From Puniceicoccales bacterium (GTDB lineage: Bacteria > Verrucomicrobiota > Verrucomicrobiia > Opitutales > JAIRLG01): a stretch of 5,643 nucleotides of DNA. The notes beneath the pieces were generated by a model, which worked only from the letters and a program-made list of their open reading frames with translations, searched no databases and was not told the origin of the DNA. This document shows positions 1 to 5,643 of the stretch, in pieces. Made by a program: the position numbers and the translations under genes. The stretch is from contig JAITKE010000100.1 of assembly GCA_031278595.1 (NCBI GenBank), positions 1-5,643 of the forward strand. Direction: 5' to 3'. Every line of letters starts with the position of its first letter. The stretch's first letter is position 1.

Positions 1-1
1 G

Positions 2-448
2 GCGGTCTACCGGCTGCTGCCGGCGCCGGCGGTGGAGCCGGGCTGCGTCCAGTGGCTGTACGACGCGTTCGTGCGGAGCGTCGGGCTGGCCAACCGGGCC
101 GAGGGCGAGGCGGCGGCGACGGCGGCGTCCGGGGGGCTCGCCGGCGCCGTCAGGATCCGGGCCGGCAGGAACGCCAGGGTGGCGATCCTCCGCCAGTCCG
201 GCTCCCTGGAGATCGCCTCCGACATGGGCGGCGGCTCGGGCGGCGGCTACCGCCCCTGCGCCCCGCCCGGCCTGCCCGGCCTTTCCTGCGACGGCCTGAT
301 CCGGACCGTCAACGGGGCGGGGCCGGACGGCTCCGGCGACTTCTCCATCCTGGGCGGCGCGGGGGTGGAGGTCCGCAACTACCCCGACGAGCACCGGATC
401 GTCGTCGACTTCACCCGGGCCCTGTCCGACGGGTCCTGCGAGGCGTAA
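2..448 (+). CDS. C-terminal part of a Gly/Ala-rich protein with a tail-fibre/adhesin-like ending (partial)
   Basis: The reading frame is open from the left edge and ends with TAA at 446-448, so only the last 148 residues are present and the true start is outside the window. An in-frame GTG at 32 need not be the start, because the frame continues upstream (AVYRLLPAPA). The sequence is very GC-rich and Gly/Ala/Arg-rich. Near the end it has CDGLIRTVNGAGPDGSGDF followed by ILGGAGVEV and a beta-like stretch RIVVDFT. The 'hydrophobic-x-(V/I)NG-x-x-PD-x-x-Gx(F/I)' pattern is common in phage tail-fibre and other repetitive surface or structural proteins; this is family knowledge, not a search result. 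I do not recognise the full protein and assign no function. The gene converges on smpB with 177 bp between the stops, and that gap contains a cloverleaf repeat. Confidence 0.7.
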   Translation, partial: AVYRLLPAPAVEPGCVQWLYDAFVRSVGLANRAEGEAAATAASGGLAGAVRIRAGRNARVAILRQSGSLEIASDMGGGSGGGYRPCAPPGLPGLSCDGLIRTVNGAGPDGSGDFSILGGAGVEVRNYPDEHRIVVDFTRALSDGSCEA

Positions 449-479
449 GCAATGGCGAGAGCCTTCCCGGCGCGGCCGG

Positions 480-581
480 AGTGCGGGTCCGTTCCCGAGA
501 TGCCGGCCCTGGACTTCGTCCTGGGCCCTCCGGGGAGCCCGCGGAGCGGGCAGGATTCCTTCGGAATCGAAAGCCGGCAGG
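480..581 (+). repeat. Cloverleaf repeat, copy A (left half decayed)
   Basis: Positions 521-587 match 1749-1815 of copy B at 64 of 67 bases. The two small hairpins are intact: GCCCGC/GCGGGC (537-542 with 546-551, loop GGA) and GATTCC/GGAATC (554-559 with 563-568, loop TTC). The long arm is imperfect: 505-514 pairs with 518-527 with one T-T mismatch, and an outer CCC/GAG part pairs with 528-535 through bulges. The closing stem is poor, with about six possible pairs between 480-492 and 569-581. An alternative closing stem is 462-471 with 573-582, having one mismatch and one wobble. The element lies between two convergent genes. It is followed by an A-tract on the + strand, so it is not a standard intrinsic terminator on either strand. 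Confidence 0.75.
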
Positions 582-585
582 GAAA

Positions 586-608
586 AACCTTCAAATTTTA
601 ACCTTCAA
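586..608. repeat. Short direct repeat AACCTTCAA
   Basis: AACCTTCAA occurs at 586-594 and 600-608, a 14-bp period, in an A/T-rich patch between cloverleaf copy A and the smpB stop codon. Each copy is followed by T-rich sequence (ATTTT, GCTTTT). No function is evident. Confidence 0.5.
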
Positions 609-625
609 GCTTTTGGGAAAGGTCC

Positions 626-1090
626 TCAGCCATTCCGGCCACCGCTGTCTCTCCCCTTCAGGAAGCGCTCCGTTTCACGCCGAGCCGTCTTCTCCTTCAG
701 GGATTCGCGCCTGTCGTGCAGTTTTTTGCCCCGGCAAATCGCCACCAGTAGCTTCGCCCAGCGGCGTTCGAAGTAGAGCTTGAGCGGGATGACGGACTGG
801 CCCTCCTGCTCGATGGCCGCGCGCAGCTTCCGGATTTCCCCCCGATGCAGGAGCAGGCGGCGGGAGCGGTCCGGCAGATGGTTCAGGGAATGGCCAAAGG
901 CATAGCTCTCGATCTGCGCGTTGAGCAAACTGGCATTTCCCGAACGGTCGACGGTGACAAAGGCATCGGTGATCTGGGCCTTACCGGCCCGGATGGACTT
1001 TACTTCCGTGCCCTGCAGCACGAGGCCCGCGACGAAGGTATCCCCGATCAGGTAGCGGTGAGAGGCCTTGCGGTTGAGAATTTCCGGCAT
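626..1090 (-). CDS. smpB: SsrA-binding protein SmpB
   Basis: SmpB binds the tRNA-like part of tmRNA and delivers it to stalled ribosomes, so that the nascent chain is tagged for proteolysis and the ribosome is released. The 154-residue product has the usual family length. Diagnostic segments are NRKASHRYLIGDTFVAGLVL (6-25), GTEVKSIRAGKA (27-38), NHLPDRSRRLLLHRGEI (70-86), IPLKLYFERR in the C-terminal half, and the basic tail GKKLHDRRESLKEK (from 121) ending ARRETERFLK. ATG at 1090-1088 is the natural start because the family signature begins five residues later. No strong Shine-Dalgarno is seen. The gene lies 94 bp downstream of rpoZ on the same strand and may be read from it. No tmRNA gene (ssrA) was recognised in the window. 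A 43-bp segment of the gene has a diverged second copy at 1515-1557. Confidence 0.97.
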   Translation of the reverse strand: MPEILNRKASHRYLIGDTFVAGLVLQGTEVKSIRAGKAQITDAFVTVDRSGNASLLNAQIESYAFGHSLNHLPDRSRRLLLHRGEIRKLRAAIEQEGQSVIPLKLYFERRWAKLLVAICRGKKLHDRRESLKEKTARRETERFLKGRDSGGRNG

Positions 1091-1184
1091 GGAGAATCCA
1101 GCGTGGCCGGAGCGGAGACGGCGTCAACCCGTGCTTTGGAGAAAGTCGATAAACGGAAAGGAAATGCCCCGGGCGGGGACAGAC

Positions 1185-1409
1185 TCAGCTTCCCTTCGGC
1201 GAGGAGCTTCCCGCATCGGGCAGTTCGTAGGAGATCTTGCCGGCCATGATCTCCCGCAGCACCAGGTCCTCCGGATCCAGGCGCTCCAGAGTCTCGACCA
1301 GCGGCCTGGCCCCGAAGCGCAGCTGGCGTACCCGCTGGGATATGAGGTTGACCAGAATGCGCGGATCGTCGACCCTTTCCTGCGCCAGCTTTAGATAATC
1401 GTCTCTCAC
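1185..1409 (-). CDS. rpoZ: DNA-directed RNA polymerase omega subunit
   Basis: Omega is the small RNA polymerase subunit that wraps the beta' C-terminus and aids assembly. The core (D)DPRILVNLISQRVRQLRFGA, then RPLVE, then a DLVLREIMAGKISYEL segment matches the family pattern of an N-terminal helix, 'RV.QL..G..PLVE' and 'A..EI..GK...'. I chose GTG at 1409-1407 (VRDDYLKLAQERV, 74 aa) because homologues begin near this point. A TTG at 1445-1443 would add 12 residues (TRKARKYSPPA) that look non-conserved and coincide with a TTGACA promoter-like hexamer. The tail (DAGSSSPKGS) is low-complexity. smpB follows downstream on the same strand. Identification is strong; the start is uncertain. Confidence 0.9.
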   Translation of the reverse strand: MRDDYLKLAQERVDDPRILVNLISQRVRQLRFGARPLVETLERLDPEDLVLREIMAGKISYELPDAGSSSPKGS

Positions 1410-1418
1410 GGCAGGGGG

Positions 1419-1445
1419 AGAGTATTTTCGAGCTTTCCTTGTCAA
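1419..1445 (-). promoter_or_regulatory. Possible rpoZ promoter (TTGACA / TACTCT)
   Basis: Reading the minus strand, a perfect TTGACA (1445-1440) is followed after 15 nt by TACTCT (1424-1419), which keeps the key T, A and final T of a -10 box. The spacer is shorter than the usual 16-18. If it is used, transcription would start about 1412-1411, only 2-3 nt before the GTG at 1409, giving an almost leaderless rpoZ mRNA. This is inference from motif matching. Confidence 0.35.
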
Positions 1446-1514
1446 GTTCTAAGGGAGAAGTTATCCCCCGTGGGAAAGCGAAAGCCGTCATGTGAAAAGC
1501 GCGTCGAAGGACAT

Positions 1515-1557
1515 CCGGCGGCGTTCGAAGGAGAGCTTGAGCGGGACGAAGGAGAGT
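1515..1557 (-). pseudogene. smpB-like 43-bp fragment
   Basis: Positions 1515-1557 match smpB positions 758-800 at 36 of 43 bases. The core 1518-1546 differs from 761-789 at a single base. On the minus strand the fragment reads SFVPLKLSFERRR where smpB reads SVIPLKLYFERRW, so frame and peptide are preserved. The frame is short: TAG lies just upstream of VSPKLSF, and TGA follows at 1490-1488 after RMSFDALFT, giving about 25 codons with no start. It also holds a repeated CTCTCCTTCG (minus strand, 20 bp apart). It could be a remnant of a duplicated smpB or part of a dispersed repeat; the sequence alone cannot decide. Confidence 0.55.
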
Positions 1558-1612
1558 TTTGGGCTAACGGACTAGCTCGAGTGGGATCTTGAACCGGCTT
1601 AAGGTCGGCGTA

Positions 1613-1640
1613 GGGATGGGTGGGCACAAGGGGTATGGGG
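1613..1640 (+). other. Potential G-quadruplex, five G-tracts
   Basis: Five runs of three or four G lie at 1613-1615, 1618-1620, 1622-1624, 1630-1633 and 1637-1640, with loops of 2, 1, 5 and 3 nt. This satisfies the usual G3+N1-7 pattern on the + strand. Whether it folds in the cell is unknown. Confidence 0.5.
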
Positions 1641-1689
1641 ACGGCTGCGGAGGTGAGAGGTGCTGCGGGGCGGATGGGAAGAGTTGTTT

Positions 1690-1705
1690 GGGGCGGGTGG
1701 GCGGG
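1690..1705 (+). other. Potential G-quadruplex with single-nucleotide loops
   Basis: GGGGCGGGTGGGCGGG has four G-tracts with loops of one nucleotide each (C, T, C), the arrangement known to give the most stable parallel quadruplexes. It ends two bases before cloverleaf copy B and lies on the same strand. Confidence 0.6.
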
Positions 1706-1707
1706 CG

Positions 1708-1809
1708 CCTGCCGGCTGTCCCCCGAAGGGCCCAGGCCGCGACGCGGCCTGGGCCCTTCGGGGAGCCCGCGGAGCGGGCAGGATTCCTCCGGAATCGAAA
1801 GCCGGCAGG
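1708..1809 (+). repeat. Cloverleaf repeat, copy B (intact four-way junction)
   Basis: Four stems nest with almost no spare bases. P1 closes the element: 1708-1720 with 1797-1809, 12 of 13 paired with one G-A mismatch. P2 is a perfect 20-bp stem, 1721-1740 with 1744-1763, loop GAC. P3 is GCCCGC/GCGGGC, 1765-1770 with 1774-1779, loop GGA. P4 is GATTCC/GGAATC, 1782-1787 with 1791-1796, loop TCC. Only 1764 and 1780-1781 are unpaired between the stems. An A-tract follows (1810-1815). It could be a structured RNA, a DNA cruciform, or a non-autonomous mobile repeat; I do not recognise a named family. Confidence 0.85.
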
Positions 1810-2013
1810 AAAAAAGCCCGCAGCAGCCAGTTTTCCTTCTCCCAAGTTCCCAATTCTCCATCCCCAAGACCTCCCCCAAAAACCGAAAAAAGAACCCGGC
1901 GATTCGGGATAAATCCAGGAACCCTCTCCATTCTCGGTCTTTGGGACACTCTTTTCCACCCGGACCGCTGCTTCTGGATTGCCCCAGGGGGATTTTTGTG
2001 TGACCTATCTCCC

Positions 2014-4008
<1,995 letters not shown>

Positions 4009-4084
4009 TTCTTCCCCCAAAAAACACCGGTGACCCCGAGCCCCCAAGTCAACCGAGACTCCGGGCGGATGTTCTCCGCACCTG

Positions 4085-4105
4085 CCCCCTTCGGGCCGGA
4101 GGGGG
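4085..4105 (+). other. GC-rich stem-loop downstream of the ClpX-like gene
   Basis: CCCCCT (4085-4090) pairs with AGGGGG (4100-4105). The stem can extend inward by a T-G wobble and a C-G pair, leaving a small G/C loop. It lies about 77 bp after the stop codon. No T-tract follows, so it is not a standard intrinsic terminator; it might protect the mRNA 3' end. Confidence 0.35.
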
Positions 4106-4157
4106 TAGTCCTCGAGCCGGATGAGGGGGCCACGCCGGGCCGAAGAGGGTTCCGGCA

Positions 4158-4220
4158 GAAGGGGCCTGCGGCTGCTTGAGGAAGGCCTGCGGCTGTCCTA
4201 GAAGGCTTTGCGGCTGTCTT
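4158..4220 (+). repeat. Three-unit tandem repeat, about 20 bp, overlapping cloverleaf copy C
   Basis: The units are 4158-4180 (23 bp), 4181-4200 (GAAGGCCTGCGGCTGTCCTA) and 4201-4220 (GAAGGCTTTGCGGCTGTCTT). All share GAAGG and a (C/T)TGCGGCTG core. The third unit supplies most of the left closing arm of cloverleaf copy C, so the other two are partial alternative partners for the right arm (AGACAGCCGC). Confidence 0.7.
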
Positions 4221-4310
4221 TGCCGCCCGGCCGATGGCCCCCGAGGGAGGCCATCGGCCGGGCGGATGCCCACTCCGTGGGCGATTCCTCCGGAATCCAA
4301 AGACAGCCGC
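4210..4310 (+). repeat. Cloverleaf repeat, copy C (intact four-way junction)
   Basis: P1 is a perfect 13-bp closing stem: GCGGCTGTCTTTG (4210-4222) with CAAAGACAGCCGC (4298-4310), extendable by T4209-A4311. P2 is 43 nt: 17 perfect pairs (4223-4239 with 4249-4265), then one mismatch, two more pairs and a 3-nt loop. P3 is GCCCAC/GTGGGC (4268-4273 with 4277-4282, loop TCC). P4 is GATTCC/GGAATC (4283-4288 with 4292-4297, loop TCC). Only 4266-4267 are unpaired at the junction. The architecture and lengths equal copy B, but P1 and P2 differ in sequence and P3 carries a compensatory change, which supports selection on, or copying of, the fold. Confidence 0.85.
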
Positions 4311-4402
4311 AGCCCCACCCCCCCAAGTCGGTCTCATTTCATGATCCCGCCCCCTTTTTCTCCTTGAAACGCTAAATAATCTCCTCACCGTCCGGAACCA
4401 CC

Positions 4403-5344
4403 ATGCAATGCCGGTCATTCCTTATGCCCGTGATGAGCGCTCTAGGGTTATTGAGCCCGGGTGCTTTTGCCTTGCCCACTGCCGACCGCTTCGTCGCCCT
4501 CGTGGAGGATCAGGCCATCAGCTCCTGGCAGCTGGAGCAGGAATGCCAGGCGGTGCAGGCCGCCGGAGCGGAGACCGGAACCGCAGGCGATCCCGAGTCC
4601 CTCCGGCAGCACCTGGACGAAATGATCGACCGCCGGCTCATCGTCCGGGAATTCGAGCGCCGAAAGGGAAAAATCCCCCCCGCCTTCGTCGAGCAGCACT
4701 ACCAGGAATACCTCCAGGATCGCTTTCACAATCAGCGGCGGCTCCTCGCGGACTACCTCCACCGGCACGGCAAGTCCGTCCAGGAGTTCAAGGAGGAGAT
4801 CCGCCAGCACGCCATCGTCCACTTCATGCGCCAGGAGCGGACGAAGGACCCCATCCGACCCTCGGAAATTGTGGAGTACTACCGCCGGCATCCGGAGGAA
4901 TTTTACCACAAGGCTCAGCTGCAGCTGCAACAGGCCCTCGTGCCCTACGGGAATGAGGCGGAAAGGGACTCGCTCCGGCCGAAGCTCGCGGCCCTGCTGA
5001 AGACCTGGCATGCCGGGGAGGATCTGTCGAAGAACTGTTCCTTCTGGCGGCGGGAATTGCCGGCCCTACAGTACCAGAACCTCGGCTGGACGGCCTTAGG
5101 CGACCTGCGGCCGGAGCTGCAGGAGGCCGTTCGGGAACTGGGCGAGGACGAGCACACCCCCTGGCTGGAGCTGTCCCAGGCCTTCGTCCTGCTCCACCGG
5201 AGCGGGCAGCGACCGGCCCATCGGCAAGCCCTAGCCGAGGTCTACGCCTCGCTGCAGGAAGCCCTGCTTGAGCGACAGCAGCAGGAGCGCTACGAGCGCT
5301 GGATTCAGGAATTACGGGCCAAGGCCTTCATCCGTTACCTCTAG
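4403..5344 (+). CDS. SurA-like periplasmic chaperone with degenerate parvulin domain
   Basis: This 313-residue protein should be exported and help fold or escort outer-membrane or secreted proteins in the periplasm. The first 23 residues look like a signal peptide: Arg at 4, a hydrophobic core, then an AFA cleavage site before LPTADRF. The SurA-type N-terminal domain starts at DRFVALVEDQAISSWQLEQE (28-47) and continues through helical segments such as LRQHLDEMIDRRLIVREFER. A shortened parvulin-like domain covers roughly 171-270, recognisable by LGWTALGDLRPELQEAV (227 on) and AFVLLHR. The final RYERWIQELRAKAFIRYL is typical of SurA-like C-termini. The parvulin 'hIL' strand reads QQALVPY (176-182), lacking the usual His, so isomerase activity is doubtful. 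The ATG at 4403 keeps the only Arg of the signal n-region; later ATGs (4424, 4433) would lose it. No clear Shine-Dalgarno is seen. An oppB-like gene starts 12 nt after the stop. Confidence 0.82.
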   Translation: MQCRSFLMPVMSALGLLSPGAFALPTADRFVALVEDQAISSWQLEQECQAVQAAGAETGTAGDPESLRQHLDEMIDRRLIVREFERRKGKIPPAFVEQHYQEYLQDRFHNQRRLLADYLHRHGKSVQEFKEEIRQHAIVHFMRQERTKDPIRPSEIVEYYRRHPEEFYHKAQLQLQQALVPYGNEAERDSLRPKLAALLKTWHAGEDLSKNCSFWRRELPALQYQNLGWTALGDLRPELQEAVRELGEDEHTPWLELSQAFVLLHRSGQRPAHRQALAEVYASLQEALLERQQQERYERWIQELRAKAFIRYL

Positions 5345-5355
5345 AAATCTAGAAA
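5340..5355. repeat. Tandem TCTAGAAA x2 spanning the SurA-like stop codon
   Basis: TCTAGAAA at 5340-5347 is repeated exactly at 5348-5355. The first copy contains the TAG stop codon (5342-5344), and the second fills the spacer up to the oppB-like ATG at 5357. It looks like a small slippage duplication that sets the 12-nt spacer; neither copy resembles a Shine-Dalgarno site. Confidence 0.75.
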
Positions 5356-5356
5356 T

Positions 5357-5643
5357 ATGTTCCGATTTCTCTTCAAACGGCTGATCCTGACCCTGGTGGT
5401 GCTTTTCTGCGTCATCACCATGACCTTTTTCCTGACCCAGATGGCCCCGGGCGGGCCCTTCGACTCGGAGCGGCGGGTACCCCCGGAAATCCAGGCGGCC
5501 ATGAACGAGCGCTACGGGCTCAACGCCTCTCCGATACAGCAATATGGACGCTATCTTATCCATTTAATGCATGGAGACTTAGGCCCTTCCTACAAATATG
5601 CCGGCTGGGATGTCATGGAACTCATCAAGCAGAAGATCATGGT
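5357..5643 (+). CDS. oppB: Oligopeptide ABC transporter permease, OppB/DppB type (5' part only)
   Basis: The first 95 codons of an inner-membrane permease are present; the gene runs off the right edge. The start MFRFLFKRLI is a positively charged lead-in to one membrane helix (about residues 9-28, LILTLVVLFCVITMTFFLTQ). It is followed by MAPGGPFDSERRVPPEIQAAM, then YGLNASPIQQYGRYLIHLMHGDLGPSYKY and a segment ending VMELIKQKI. The 'APGGPFD...P.EI...Y.GLD..QY..YL......GDLG.S' order is the N-terminal signature of the OppB/DppB family, which imports oligo- or dipeptides with OppC, the OppD/OppF ATPases and a binding protein. Substrate cannot be told from this part. The 12-nt gap from the SurA-like gene suggests co-transcription. 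The ATG lacks a clear Shine-Dalgarno (AAATCTAGAAAT precedes it). Confidence 0.9.
   Translation, partial: MFRFLFKRLILTLVVLFCVITMTFFLTQMAPGGPFDSERRVPPEIQAAMNERYGLNASPIQQYGRYLIHLMHGDLGPSYKYAGWDVMELIKQKIM

Larger units (their letters stand above)
1446..2013. other. Gene-free region between divergent rpoZ and the ClpX-like gene
   Basis: About 570 bp with no convincing gene. The frames that run through it are long only because the DNA is GC-rich and because the cloverleaf element lacks stops; their translations are low-complexity. From left to right it holds an smpB-like fragment (1515-1557), two G-tract clusters (1613-1640, 1690-1705), cloverleaf copy B (1708-1809), then a C/A-rich stretch (about 1816-1990) with runs such as CCCCCAAAAACCGAAAAAAG. 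I found no convincing sigma-70 promoter for the ClpX-like gene. An AGGGGGA (1986-1992) is the only Shine-Dalgarno-like site near that gene. Confidence 0.6.
4009..4402. other. Gene-free region between the ClpX-like and SurA-like genes
   Basis: About 390 bp with no convincing gene. It holds a GC stem-loop (4085-4105), three copies of a roughly 20-bp repeat (4158-4220), cloverleaf copy C (4210-4310), a C-run (4313-4324) and then a short A/T-richer patch. TAAATAAT at 4373-4380 is a possible -10 element for the SurA-like gene, but no good -35 hexamer lies upstream, so I do not call a promoter. No intrinsic terminator with a U-tract is seen after the ClpX-like stop. Confidence 0.6.

Noticed and set aside
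480..625. Cloverleaf copy A as a rho-independent terminator for the two convergent genes
   Set aside because: On the + strand the hairpins are followed by A, not T. On the - strand the T-tract comes before the hairpins. Attenuation of read-through is possible but not the standard signal.
1160..1180. Hairpin CCCCGGGCGGGG between rpoZ and smpB as a terminator
   Set aside because: The stem is only about four pairs and the following minus-strand sequence (CATTTCCTTTCC) is a weak, interrupted T-tract.
1660..2013. 118-residue N-terminal extension of the ClpX-like protein from an upstream start
   Set aside because: It would translate straight through cloverleaf copy B and C/A-rich spacer. The resulting peptide is low-complexity and has no family resemblance. 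ATG 2014 (or TTG 1996) suffices.
1446..2013. tmRNA (ssrA) gene near smpB
   Set aside because: No tRNA-Ala-like acceptor/T-arm with GTTCRA-type sequence, and no tag-like reading frame ending in ALAA, was seen.

Overview
The window is a GC-rich stretch of Gram-negative-type bacterial chromosome. It carries five credible genes, two of them cut by the window edges, separated by unusually structured intergenic DNA. A SurA-like exported chaperone points to an outer membrane. The omega subunit (RVRQL..GARPLVE form) and the style of the OppB and SmpB proteins look closest to my recollection of Verrucomicrobiota (Opitutae-like). That placement is from memory only and is tentative.

Layout. 2-448 (+): C-terminal part of a Gly/Ala-rich protein ending in a tail-fibre/adhesin-like 'VNG-PD-GSGDF' module. 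626-1090 (-): smpB. 1185-1409 (-): rpoZ, upstream of smpB and in the same direction. 1446-2013: about 570 bp without a convincing gene, holding an smpB-like 43-bp fragment, two G-quadruplex-type G-tract clusters and a cloverleaf repeat. 2014-4008 (+): a ClpX-like AAA+ unfoldase with an acidic pentapeptide-repeat N-terminus, no zinc-binding domain and what looks like a duplicated C-terminal small domain. 4009-4402: about 390 bp without a gene, holding a GC hairpin, a 20-bp tandem repeat and another cloverleaf copy. 4403-5344 (+): SurA-like periplasmic chaperone. 5357-5643 (+): 5' end of an oppB-type oligopeptide permease, 12 nt downstream and probably co-transcribed with the SurA-like gene.

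Common theme. smpB (trans-translation rescue), the ClpX-like unfoldase and the SurA-like chaperone all deal with protein quality control, and rpoZ is core transcription. Except for the SurA-like/oppB pair, and possibly rpoZ-smpB, the genes are separately spaced housekeeping-type loci. Nothing shows that they form one system.

The most interesting structure is not a protein. Three intergenic elements of about 102 nt (480-581, 1708-1809, 4210-4310) lie in the same orientation. Two fold on paper into a nearly perfect four-way junction: a 13-bp closing stem, a 43-nt long arm, and two 6-bp hairpins with 3-nt loops. Their stem sequences differ while pairing is kept, which is covariation. The third copy keeps the right half almost identically and has a decayed left half. 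This looks like a dispersed structured repeat or RNA family that I cannot name.
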